Notes: generated by a model from the sequence alone, not told the origin. Shown: positions 1 through 6,760, counted from the first letter of the stretch. The stretch is DNA of 10,915 nt from Sedimentisphaerales bacterium (GCA_016932895.1 JAFGCA010000419.1:1-10915); one strand, 5' to 3'. Numbers and translations are program-made.

Positions 1-22
1 CTTTGCGTTTCTTTTCGGCCAT
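1..22 (-). CDS. xseB: Probable exodeoxyribonuclease VII small subunit (XseB), N-terminal fragment cut by the window edge
   Basis: An ATG on the minus strand at 20-22 opens a frame reading MAEKKRK before the window ends. It lies 41 bp after the xseA stop, on the same strand, with a purine-rich GGGGGAA stretch about 7-8 bases upstream that can serve as a ribosome binding site. Lysine-rich starts are common in XseB, and xseB directly follows xseA in very many bacteria; XseB is the small helical subunit that assembles with XseA into the single-strand-specific exonuclease. The call rests on gene order and start context, since only seven codons are visible. It could be another small gene. Confidence 0.5.
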
Positions 23-63
23 CGAGTATGTTCCCCCGTGCGCGTTTGTGAACCGGTGGATTT

Positions 64-1428
64 CTATTTGCCCCGTTTTACCGTGCCGGTGACCCGGCTT
101 TCAATGAAATTCTCGTCGGCCAGCTCGGTCTGCAGCATCTCGTCGACCCCGACGTCGGCGGCGGTGCGGACCACGCGTCCGGTCTGTTTGCTGGTGGTGA
201 TGCTGTAGCCCCGGTGCAGGACGGACTTGGGGTTCAGTCCCGCCAGGCGGTTTTCCCGGGCGGTGAGTTGGAGCCGCCGATCGTTGAGGACGCGCGTCAC
301 GGCGGCCCGGCTGCGACCGGTAAGCTCGTTGAGCTCGACCGTCATCCGACCCAGCAGCCGGTGCGGCTCAATCCGGGCGATCTGCTCGTGATACCCCTCG
401 ATCTGTCGCCGCACCTGCGAGATCATCGCCCGCGCCGCGTCGGCCAGGTTCCACGCCAATTCGTCCACATACTGCTGACGATTGCGAACCGCCAACAAGG
501 GGTTCCTGAATACGGCGCTGGCGAGAACCGTCTGCAAATGTTCACGGCAAAGGCCGAGCCGGGCCCGAACGCTGCCGGCCAAACGCCGCTGCTGATGGGC
601 AAGGTCGCCGAGCACCTCCCGCATGTCAGGGACCGCCACCACGCCCGCTTTGGTCGGCGTCGAGGCCCGCTTGTCGGCCACGAGATCGGCGATGGTCACA
701 TCGACCTCGTGCCCCACGGCGCTGATAATCGGAATCTGCGAGTCAAAGATCGCCCGCGCAACGACCTCCTCGTTGAAGGCCCAGAGGTCTTCGAGCGAGC
801 CGCCCCCGCGACCGACGATCAGCAGATCGAGCCTCAGTCGTTCGTTGCGCTGGTTGACGTCCCGAATCGCGGCGGCAATCTGGGCAGCGGCGCCCTGCCC
901 CTGCACCGAGACCGGATACAGCAACAGCTTCGTGCAGGGCCAGCGGTTGTGAACGCTGTCGGCGATGTCGTGCACCGCCGCCCCCGATTCGCTGGTGAGA
1001 ATCCCAATCCGCCTGGGGTAGCGCGGGATCGGTTTCTTGTGGGCGTCGGCGAAGAGCCCCTCGGCTTCGAGCTTCTTGACCATCTGCTCGAACGCCAATT
1101 GCAGCGCCCCTTTGCCCTCGGGCTCGAGTTTCTGGGCGTAAAACTGGTATCGCCCGCCGACCGTCCAGACCCCGATACTGCCCGTGGCCAGAACGGCCAT
1201 GCCGTCCTCCAGCTTGAAACGCACCCGGGCGAACCCGGACGACCACATCACGCAGGGCAAAACCGAATCTTCGTCTTTGAGCGAGAAATAGCAGTGCCCG
1301 CTATGGTGCCGTTTCCACCCGGTGATTTCGCCCCGGACGACGAACGAGGCCGGCAGGTTCGCGTCGAGGACGTCCTTCACGAGCGAGTTGACCTGGCTGA
1401 CCGTGTATATTCTCGGCTTGGCTTGCAT
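64..1428 (-). CDS. xseA: Exodeoxyribonuclease VII large subunit
   Basis: The 454-residue product is the catalytic large subunit of exonuclease VII, a cytoplasmic, metal-independent nuclease that degrades single-stranded DNA from both ends into oligonucleotides and acts in mismatch repair and DNA damage processing. The N-terminal ~100 residues (YTVSQVNSLVKDVL, then VRGEITGWKRHHSGHCYFSL) form the OB-fold nucleic-acid-binding domain. The catalytic domain shows the family motifs ILTSESGAAVHDI (143-155), GRGGGSLEDLWAFNE (206-220) and SAVGHEVDVTIADLVADKRA (236-255), with TPT just after. The C-terminal part is the long helical region that binds small subunits. Length is normal. The start is the usual one for the family (MQAKPRIYTVSQ), although the upstream GGGGG is a poor ribosome binding site. 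It begins only 25 bp after the stop of the glycoside hydrolase-like gene, so co-transcription or translational coupling is likely; xseB probably follows. Confidence 0.95.
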   Translation of the reverse strand: MQAKPRIYTVSQVNSLVKDVLDANLPASFVVRGEITGWKRHHSGHCYFSLKDEDSVLPCVMWSSGFARVRFKLEDGMAVLATGSIGVWTVGGRYQFYAQKLEPEGKGALQLAFEQMVKKLEAEGLFADAHKKPIPRYPRRIGILTSESGAAVHDIADSVHNRWPCTKLLLYPVSVQGQGAAAQIAAAIRDVNQRNERLRLDLLIVGRGGGSLEDLWAFNEEVVARAIFDSQIPIISAVGHEVDVTIADLVADKRASTPTKAGVVAVPDMREVLGDLAHQQRRLAGSVRARLGLCREHLQTVLASAVFRNPLLAVRNRQQYVDELAWNLADAARAMISQVRRQIEGYHEQIARIEPHRLLGRMTVELNELTGRSRAAVTRVLNDRRLQLTARENRLAGLNPKSVLHRGYSITTSKQTGRVVRTAADVGVDEMLQTELADENFIESRVTGTVKRGK

Positions 1429-1453
1429 CCGATGGAGAACCCCCAGAAGTCGA

Positions 1454-2824
1454 TTACTTGATTAGCACCGCCCAGTACCCTTTGGACGGACATTTGAGCT
1501 CGATCTTGCCCTCGCCTCCGGCGCGCCCGGGCTCGTGCCATTTGGACTTCATGACATCCAGCCACCGGACGTGCGCCGGTTTGGTCATGGCACCGACATC
1601 CAGCGTCACCTCGCCGCCGTTGGTGAAATAGACCGCGTACTCCCGGCCCGGATGCGCCAGACAATACGCCTCGTTCGCCTGGCGCTGCGAAAGCAGACCG
1701 TTGTGGGGCGCGCACGTGAATACATCCATCTCGTCGGTCAGCATCCGCATGCTGCGGATATTGGCCTGCGCCTTCTCGCCCAGGCCCAGGCCGGAATCGG
1801 GCCGATGGAACCGGGCCGAGGCCAGCCCGCCGAAGATGTTGCGCCAGAAGCGCTCCATGCCGTCGCGGTCGTTCCCGAAGCGGCCGGTGTCGGCGCCGTA
1901 GATCTTCACGTTGTTGAGCGGACGCCTCTTGCCGGCAATGCGACCCCGCTGCTTCTGGGCGTTGTCCCAGTGGGCCTGGCCCTTCTGATGGTTGTTCTGC
2001 GAGATATCCACGAAGCAGTAGGTTTCCGGATGATCGAAGGTGGCCGAGTGCATGCGGTGCGACAGGTCCCACGGGTCCCACATCTCGGTCGTATGGACCG
2101 TCACGCCGGCTTCCTTCGCCTTAGCCTTGATGTACTTCGACCAGTACCAGCCCCACTCAGGCGTCACCGAGGTCTCGTTGTCCATGCAATAGAGCACGTT
2201 TCCGTGCCGCAGTGAATACGAAAGCATCTTGTCCACGAATCGCTGTTGATACTTCAAGACGGTCTTTTGATTTCTCTCGGCCGGGATCGACCAGAAGAAA
2301 TTGTTCCCGCGCTGGGTCGGATGGCTCTTGACCTCCAGGGGCAGGCCGGTCTCTTCAGCGGTATAATTGACGTTGTTCTTTGGATTGAAGGGGCCGACGT
2401 CCCAGTTGTCACGGTAGTAATCGAACGTTGCCCAGACCTCGATCTGCACGATGATATCGCGCTGCTCGGCCAGCGCGAGCAGGCTCTCGAAGCGCCGCCA
2501 GTATTCGTCATTCCACTGGTTCAAGTCATATTTGCCGTTGTCCAGTTTCCGAAACGCCTGCACCTCGAAGCCCTTGTCGTTGCGCGAGCTCATGGTATTG
2601 CGGACGTAGTTGCCGCCGACCGACTTGAGCAGGTCCAGGTGCTCTTCGAGATCGGGGATCTGGAACAGGCTGTCGTCCTTGCTGCCGCCGATCAGCAGGA
2701 CGGGCTTTCCCTGGTACTGCCAGTAGGCGGGATTGGCCTCATAGATGTCAATACGATCGGCCGCCGCACCCAGCGCCGCCGGCGTCATGACAGCCACACT
2801 CCACAGCATCCATTTTGAAATCAT
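1454..2824 (-). CDS. Secreted glycoside hydrolase-like protein (TIM barrel plus C-terminal beta domain, DUF4038/collagen-binding-like layout)
   Basis: A 456-residue exported protein. I start it at 2824 (MISKWMLWSV...) because GAGGAG at 2831-2836 lies six bases before this ATG, and because it gives a clean signal peptide ending near ALGAAA; an in-frame ATG at 2845 would add seven residues. The mature N-terminus (YWQYQGKPVLLIGGSKDD, LEEHLDLLKSVGGNYVRNTM) resembles the DUF4038/GH140-like (beta/alpha)8 barrels, and CMDNETS (213-219) looks like the NE acid/base motif of clan GH-A at Asn216-Glu217. The end (EYAVYFTNGGEVTLDVGAM to GYWAVLIK) resembles the small beta domain called putative collagen-binding that follows such barrels. 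A role in trimming plant-type polysaccharide is inferred; the substrate is unknown. No obvious glutamate nucleophile is seen in the expected late strand (IYGADTGRFG has Asp), so activity is uncertain. It lies directly upstream of xseA, an unusual neighbour. Confidence 0.75.
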   Translation of the reverse strand: MISKWMLWSVAVMTPAALGAAADRIDIYEANPAYWQYQGKPVLLIGGSKDDSLFQIPDLEEHLDLLKSVGGNYVRNTMSSRNDKGFEVQAFRKLDNGKYDLNQWNDEYWRRFESLLALAEQRDIIVQIEVWATFDYYRDNWDVGPFNPKNNVNYTAEETGLPLEVKSHPTQRGNNFFWSIPAERNQKTVLKYQQRFVDKMLSYSLRHGNVLYCMDNETSVTPEWGWYWSKYIKAKAKEAGVTVHTTEMWDPWDLSHRMHSATFDHPETYCFVDISQNNHQKGQAHWDNAQKQRGRIAGKRRPLNNVKIYGADTGRFGNDRDGMERFWRNIFGGLASARFHRPDSGLGLGEKAQANIRSMRMLTDEMDVFTCAPHNGLLSQRQANEAYCLAHPGREYAVYFTNGGEVTLDVGAMTKPAHVRWLDVMKSKWHEPGRAGGEGKIELKCPSKGYWAVLIK

Positions 2825-2826
2825 GC

Positions 2827-2991
2827 TCATCTCCTCAGCATCCATTGCGCAACAGCAGCGATTCTGATGAAAGTCACCCAGCGACGATGATTATACGTCG
2901 CTCCTACACCGACCTCAATCACGAATCCCCCGCACCCCGCACAAGCCCAAAGGAACACCGCCAGGAAACCGTCCCGCAGAAATCGACGCAT
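2827..2991 (-). CDS. Doubtful small ORF with a hydrophobic N-terminus, upstream of the glycoside hydrolase-like gene
   Basis: A possible 54-residue product beginning MRRFLRDGFLAVFLWACAGC, which looks like a signal or membrane segment followed by cysteines, though the lipobox (CAGC) is not canonical. Its TGA stop at 2827-2829 lies 2 bases before the downstream ATG and overlaps that gene's ribosome-binding region, a layout typical of translational coupling. Against it: no good ribosome binding site precedes the ATG (only AAGG touching it), third-position GC is about 55%, well below the neighbours, and the best promoter of the region (2890-2918) lies inside it. It is more likely untranslated leader than a gene; recorded because the stop/start arrangement is striking. 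Confidence 0.15.
   Translation of the reverse strand: MRRFLRDGFLAVFLWACAGCGGFVIEVGVGATYNHRRWVTFIRIAAVAQWMLRR
2831..2836 (-). promoter_or_regulatory. Ribosome binding site that decides the start of the glycoside hydrolase-like gene
   Basis: GAGGAG on the minus strand lies 6 bases from the ATG at 2822-2824. It directly abuts the ATG at 2828-2830 and lies downstream of the ATG at 2843-2845, so only the innermost start is well spaced. Confidence 0.7.
2880..2902. promoter_or_regulatory. Perfect palindrome around the -10 box, possible operator
   Basis: The 7-base arms AGCGACG (2880-2886) and CGTCGCT (2896-2902) are exact inverted copies separated by 9 bases that contain the TATAAT box. A palindrome at this place could be a repressor operator, or part of a dispersed REP-like element that happens to carry a TATAAT-like sequence. 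The symmetry is seen directly; regulation is inferred. Confidence 0.4.
2890..2918 (-). promoter_or_regulatory. Sigma70-type promoter for the glycoside hydrolase-like gene and xseAB
   Basis: On the minus strand TTGAGG (2913-2918) and a perfect TATAAT (2890-2895) are separated by exactly 17 bases. Transcription would begin near 2883, giving a leader of about 60 bases before the ATG at 2824. This is the best promoter match in the window and sits upstream of a tightly packed three-gene minus-strand set. Confidence 0.6.
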
Positions 2992-3073
2992 CCTTGACGA
3001 ATCCCCCCGGGGCAAGCATAATTGACCCCGTCGAAGATAGACTCGTACCGCGATTCACAAATCGTTCGATCAT

Positions 3074-3150
3074 AGATTGCTTCGCTTCGCTCGCAATGAC
3101 AGAAAGGACTCGCATATGTCATTGCGAGGAGCGCAGCGACGAAGCAATCT
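3074..3150. repeat. Dispersed-type inverted repeat (GCAATGACA / GAAGCAATCT family)
   Basis: The left arm (3074-3101) begins AGATTGCTTCG and ends CGCAATGACA. The right arm (3117-3150) begins TGTCATTGCG and ends CGAAGCAATCT, and is its reverse complement apart from six extra bases in the middle. A 15-base spacer lies between. This motif is familiar as an interspersed repeat in many bacterial genomes, where its translation yields spurious strings such as CHCERSEAI and VIASEAKQS; both occur here in the minus-strand frames. It would form a long hairpin in RNA. It lies between the minus-strand block and the MNT gene and may act as a terminator-like or insulating structure. No transposase is present. 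Confidence 0.8.
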
Positions 3151-3211
3151 CTTTTCTGCGATAGTCGCAATAGTCGCGAAACGCGGTACCAGGACAGACG
3201 GGAACAGATCG

Positions 3212-3535
3212 ATGGATTCAGGGCAAGATATCGTCCGAGACAAAGTCTTGAGTTTCTACGATGCCATCAAGGCGGTCTTACCCGTTAAAAAGGTCTTGCT
3301 TTACGGTTCACATGCCAAGGGCCAGGCAACCGAGGGCAGCGATATCGATGTGGCCGTCGTCGTTGATGAGACAGATCACACCAAGCGTATTGAGATTACC
3401 ACCAGGCTATTCCACGCCGCCGTTGGCATCGACGCCGCAATAGAACCTAAATGCATCTTCTGGGATGAGTACAAACGCCCCGAGGAAGCCAGCATTTTGT
3501 CTGAAATCATCAGCACAGGAATCGAGTTGATTTGA
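3212..3535 (+). CDS. Small MNT-type nucleotidyltransferase domain protein
   Basis: The 107-residue product is a minimal nucleotidyltransferase of the polymerase-beta superfamily. The motif [20 protein letters not shown] (31-50) carries the Gly-Ser signature and the metal-binding Asp44 and Asp46; Glu78 in IDAAIEPK is a candidate for the third acid. Such proteins (MntA type) usually sit beside a HEPN toxin and transfer AMP to it, but no HEPN-like frame lies on either side. I place the start at the ATG at 3212, since the frame further upstream runs into the inverted repeat; the ribosome binding site there (GGGAAC) is weak. GC content is roughly 45-52% in sampled stretches, against about 65% next door, which suggests acquisition from elsewhere. 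The function may be as an orphan antitoxin or a remnant of a toxin-antitoxin pair. Confidence 0.8.
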   Translation: MDSGQDIVRDKVLSFYDAIKAVLPVKKVLLYGSHAKGQATEGSDIDVAVVVDETDHTKRIEITTRLFHAAVGIDAAIEPKCIFWDEYKRPEEASILSEIISTGIELI

Positions 3536-3561
3536 CAAACCTGAACTCTCAGTTGCATATT
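3532..3561 (+). promoter_or_regulatory. Probable promoter of the CE15-epimerase-flavoprotein operon
   Basis: A perfect TTGACA (3532-3537) overlaps the stop codon of the MNT gene, and CATATT (3556-3561, four of six matches) follows after 18 bases. Transcription would start near 3568, about 74 bases before the CE15 ATG. The leader contains a small hairpin, CAACG/CGTTG, at 3574-3588. Confidence 0.45.
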
Positions 3562-3641
3562 GCAGGAGTGAAACAACGAGGCCCGTTGAACAACCGCGCC
3601 GGAAAGGCCGGGGGTCGCTGTCATCACAGGAGGTCTACATC

Positions 3642-4928
3642 ATGCACGCTGTATTGAAAGGAATCCGGGGGATCATCGTGATCGCTGCTATCGGCATGGC
3701 GACGTGGCCGGCGGCGGGCCAGGAGGCCAACTACGACGAGTCGAAGGTGCCGGCGTACACGCTTCCCGATCCGCTTCTCTGCACCGACGGGACGAAGGTC
3801 ACGGATGCGAACGTGTGGCGACAGAAGCGACGGCCTGAGGTCCTCAAGCTCTTCCAGGAGCACGTGTACGGGAAATCGCCGGGCAAGCCGGACTTCATGA
3901 CCTTCGTGACCACCTCGGTTGACACCCGCGCCCTCGGCGGCAAAGCCACACGCAGGGAAGTCACGGTCTACTTCACCGGGCGCAAGGGCGACCCGAACAT
4001 GGCCGTTCTGATCTACCTGCCGAACAAGCAACCCGCGCCGGTCCCTCTGTTCGTCGGCCTGAACTTTGGCGGCAACCACACCATCCACCAGGACCCTGCG
4101 ATCAGCATAACGAAAAGCTGGACGCGGGACCGGGACTCGAATCACAAGGCCACCGAGGCCGGCCGGGGCAAGAGCGCCAGCCGCTGGCCGGTCGAGCGCA
4201 TTCTCGAACGAGGCTACGGCCTGGCAACAATCTACTACGGCGACATCGATCCGGACTTCGACGACGATTTCCGCAACGGTGTCCATCCACTGTTTTACAA
4301 ACAGGGACAGACCAAGCCCGCCCCCGACGAGTGGGGCTCCATCGGCGCCTGGGCCTGGGGCCTGAGCCGGGCGATGGATTACTTCGAGACCGACCCGGAC
4401 ATCGACCACAAGCGCGTGGCCGTGCTGGGCCATTCGCGACTGGGCAAAACCTCGCTCTGGGCCGGAGCGCAGGACGAGCGATTTGCCCTGGTCATCTCCA
4501 ACGATTCCGGGTGCGGCGGCGCCGCCCTGTCGCGCCGGGCCTTCGGCGAGACCGTCAAGCGGATCAACACGTCGTTCCCCCACTGGTTCTGCGACAATTT
4601 CAACCGGTACAACGGCAATGAAGGGGCCCTGCCGGTGGATCAGCACATGCTGGTGGCCTTGATGGCCCCCCGCCCGGTCTACGTCGCCAGTGCGGAAGAG
4701 GACCGCTGGGCCGACCCGCACGGCGAGTTTCTCTCGGCCAAACATGCCGACCCGGTCTACAAGCTGCTCGCCACCCCGGGCCTGCCGGCCGAGACGATGC
4801 CGGCGGTCAGCGAGCCGACCATGGGCACCATTGGCTACCACATCCGCCCCGGCAAACACGACGTCACCACCTACGACTGGGACCGCTACATGGACTTCGC
4901 CGACATGCACCTCAAGAAGGAGAAATGA
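3642..4928 (+). CDS. Secreted CE15-family glucuronoyl esterase-like protein
   Basis: The 428-residue product begins with a signal peptide (hydrophobic [12 protein letters not shown], cleavage near AAGQ at 24-27), so it acts in the periplasm or outside. It is an alpha/beta hydrolase of the bacterial CE15 type, enzymes that cut the ester between 4-O-methylglucuronic acid on xylan and lignin alcohols, or the methyl ester of glucuronate. The nucleophile elbow GHSRLGK (263-269) puts Ser265 in place; a conserved [13 protein letters not shown] block (287-299) follows; AEEDRWADP (351-359) supplies the acid, probably Asp354, and RPGKHD (402-407) the histidine, His406. Length is normal for a single-domain enzyme. 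AGGAGGT at 3628-3634 is an excellent ribosome binding site seven bases before the ATG. It is the first gene of a plus-strand operon with an exported epimerase 52 bp downstream. Older annotations often call such genes acetylxylan esterase. Confidence 0.85.
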   Translation: MHAVLKGIRGIIVIAAIGMATWPAAGQEANYDESKVPAYTLPDPLLCTDGTKVTDANVWRQKRRPEVLKLFQEHVYGKSPGKPDFMTFVTTSVDTRALGGKATRREVTVYFTGRKGDPNMAVLIYLPNKQPAPVPLFVGLNFGGNHTIHQDPAISITKSWTRDRDSNHKATEAGRGKSASRWPVERILERGYGLATIYYGDIDPDFDDDFRNGVHPLFYKQGQTKPAPDEWGSIGAWAWGLSRAMDYFETDPDIDHKRVAVLGHSRLGKTSLWAGAQDERFALVISNDSGCGGAALSRRAFGETVKRINTSFPHWFCDNFNRYNGNEGALPVDQHMLVALMAPRPVYVASAEEDRWADPHGEFLSAKHADPVYKLLATPGLPAETMPAVSEPTMGTIGYHIRPGKHDVTTYDWDRYMDFADMHLKKEK

Positions 4929-4980
4929 CGCGTCGCGCCGACACGCGGCGGTCCAGCCCGAGAATAGCTGAGGAGTCTTT

Positions 4981-6279
4981 ATGAAGACCAAACCGTTGAC
5001 CCCATATCTCTGCATGCTTTGTGCTTTCGCTTTCCTGCCTCACGCAGCGACAGCCGCGGGCGCGACCGAAGCCGAACTGGCCGACCGGTACATCCCCGTG
5101 CTGGAGAAGATCCTCACCGAGAACATCGCGCCGTTCTGGTATGAGAAGAGCCTGGACCACGACCACGGCGGGTACATCATCAACTTCGGTCCGGCAGGCG
5201 AGCCGAAAGGACCCGGAACGAAGATGATCGTCACCCAGGCACGCACGGTCTGGCTGTTCTCCCGAATGGCTCGGGCGGGGTATCGCCGCGAGGCGTATCT
5301 GGAGGCGGCCGAGATCGGCTACCGGTTCCTGCGGGACAAAATGTGGGACCAGACTCACGGGGGCTTCTACTGGGAGGTGGACGTCACCGGGGACAAACAG
5401 CTCAAGCCGCGCAAGCACCTTTACGGCCAATCCTTCGGGCTGTACGCCCTCTCGGAGTACTACCTCGCCAGCGGCAAGAAGGAAGCGTTGGATTTCGCCA
5501 CCCGGTTCTTCAACCTGCTCGAGGCCAAGTCCCATGACAAAACCTACGGCGGCTACGTGGAGTTCTTCAATCTGGACTGGACGACCCCGCCGGCGGGTGA
5601 ATCATCCTACATGGGCGATCCGGTCGGTTTCAAGCTGATGAACACGCACCTGCATCTGCTCGAAGCCCTGACGACGTTCTACCGCGCGAGCGAGCTGCCG
5701 CTGGCCCGCGAACGCCTGCGCGAGCTGATCGATATCCAGAGCAACGCCGTCGTGCGCAAGAACCTCGGCGCCTGCACCGACAAGTACGAGCGGGACTGGA
5801 CGCCGCGTCTCGAAGGGGACTATGCACGTGTCTCGTACGGTCACGACATCGAAAACGTCTGGTTGCTCATGGACGCCTGCGAGGCCGCCGGTGTCTCGAA
5901 CGGCCCGTTCATGGATCTGTACGAGACGCTCTTCGACTATTCGCTGAAATACGGCTACGACGAGGACAAGGGCGGCTTCTGGTACAGCGGCCCCTTCAAC
6001 CGCCCCGCCGACGAACTGCGCAAGTCCTGGTGGGTGCAAGCCGAAGTCATCGTCAGCGCCCTGCGCATGTACCGCGCGACCAGCGACCCGGAGTATCGGG
6101 CGGTCTTCGAAAAGACGTTCGCCTTCATCGAGAACAACATGGTCGATTGGACGCACGGCGAATGGCACGGGAACGTCACCAGCGAAGGCGTCGGGAAAAG
6201 CGACAAAGCCAGCCCCTGGAAAGGCGGCTACCACAACGGCCGGGCCATGATCGAATGCCTGGCACTGCTGAAACCATAG
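4981..6279 (+). CDS. Exported AGE-family sugar 2-epimerase (cellobiose 2-epimerase / N-acylglucosamine 2-epimerase-like)
   Basis: The 432-residue product belongs to the N-acylglucosamine 2-epimerase superfamily of (alpha/alpha)6 barrels, which epimerise or isomerise sugars at C2 (GlcNAc/ManNAc, glucose/mannose, or the reducing end of cellobiose). Family hallmarks: QARTVW with Arg88, HLYGQSFGLYALSEYY (147-161), NTHLHLLEA (221-229), SYGHDIENVWLL (285-296) with His288 and Glu291, KSWWVQAE (348-355) and GGYHNGRAMIE (415-425) with His418. His288 and His418 match the acid/base pair of characterised cellobiose 2-epimerases, and the HDIE and SWWVQAE wording favours that branch over the RenBP branch; the actual substrate is not settled by sequence. 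Most family members are cytoplasmic, but residues 1-26 here form a signal peptide (hydrophobic CMLCAFAFLP, AATAA site). GAGGAG lies 6 bases before the ATG. It is in one unit with CE15 upstream and the split-barrel protein 33 bp downstream. Confidence 0.85.
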   Translation: MKTKPLTPYLCMLCAFAFLPHAATAAGATEAELADRYIPVLEKILTENIAPFWYEKSLDHDHGGYIINFGPAGEPKGPGTKMIVTQARTVWLFSRMARAGYRREAYLEAAEIGYRFLRDKMWDQTHGGFYWEVDVTGDKQLKPRKHLYGQSFGLYALSEYYLASGKKEALDFATRFFNLLEAKSHDKTYGGYVEFFNLDWTTPPAGESSYMGDPVGFKLMNTHLHLLEALTTFYRASELPLARERLRELIDIQSNAVVRKNLGACTDKYERDWTPRLEGDYARVSYGHDIENVWLLMDACEAAGVSNGPFMDLYETLFDYSLKYGYDEDKGGFWYSGPFNRPADELRKSWWVQAEVIVSALRMYRATSDPEYRAVFEKTFAFIENNMVDWTHGEWHGNVTSEGVGKSDKASPWKGGYHNGRAMIECLALLKP

Positions 6280-6312
6280 ATCCCTTCACCTGACATGGAA
6301 AGGAACCGTCTC

Positions 6313-6738
6313 ATGAGCGACCTGCCAGACCGGATTCGCGGCATTCTGCAAACCCCGCAACTGGCGGGCCTGGCCACCGTCACGCAGGAGGGCAAGCCCT
6401 GGGTCCGCTACGTGATGGCGGCCGCTTCCGAGGACATGACGATTCGCTGCGCCACGTTCGTCAGCGCCCGCAAGGTCAAGCAGATCGAAGCGAATCCCGA
6501 GGTCCACCTGACCTGCGGTGTCACCAATCCCGCCGAGATGGCCCCCTACCTGCAGATCCAGGGCCGGGCCAAACTCAACACGAGCCACGACGCCCGCCAC
6601 GGTTTCTGGAGCGAGATGCTCAGGCCCATCTTCGACGGCCCCGACGACCCCAAGTACGGCGTGCTCGAGATCGTGCCCTACCGCATCGAGTACTGCAACG
6701 TCGGATCATACGAGCCGGAGGTCTGGACGAGCGCGTGA
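6313..6738 (+). CDS. Pyridoxamine 5'-phosphate oxidase-like FMN-binding split-barrel protein (general stress protein 26 type)
   Basis: A 141-residue small flavin-type split-barrel protein with no signal peptide, so it is cytoplasmic. The pattern LAGLATVTQEGKPWVRYVMA (18-37), then ARKVKQIEANPEVHLTCGV (52-70), then FWSEMLRPIFDGPDDP (98-113) and YGVLEIVPYRIEYCN (115-129) is that of the general stress protein 26 / Pyridox_oxidase_2 group, whose members bind FMN or F420 and whose substrates are mostly unknown. It is probably not the vitamin B6 enzyme PdxH, which is longer and has other signatures. I start at the ATG at 6313, with GGAAAGGA at 6297-6304 placed about eight bases before it; an in-frame ATG at 6295 overlaps that site. 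It is the third gene of the CE15-epimerase unit, though its role beside exported sugar enzymes is unclear. Confidence 0.8.
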   Translation: MSDLPDRIRGILQTPQLAGLATVTQEGKPWVRYVMAAASEDMTIRCATFVSARKVKQIEANPEVHLTCGVTNPAEMAPYLQIQGRAKLNTSHDARHGFWSEMLRPIFDGPDDPKYGVLEIVPYRIEYCNVGSYEPEVWTSA

Positions 6739-6760
6739 CATATAGCCGTTCCGGCCGCAA

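Noticed and set aside
214..1461. Long plus-strand open frame (415 codons) opposite xseA
   Set aside because: It is the antisense shadow of a clearly recognised XseA; its translation is low-complexity, rich in Arg, Pro and Gly, with no motif.
2915..3170. Minus-strand frames beginning near the repeat (with CHCERSEAI- and VIASEAKQS-like strings)
   Set aside because: These peptide strings are the known translation artefact of the dispersed nucleotide repeat and not a protein.
3161..3177. Two tandem ATAGTCGC units with a 9-base period
   Set aside because: Only two copies, too short to call a repeat array or CRISPR.
3624..5015. Long minus-strand open frame (463 codons) opposite the CE15 gene
   Set aside because: Antisense shadow produced by high third-position GC; the plus-strand frame has a signal peptide, a ribosome binding site and catalytic motifs.
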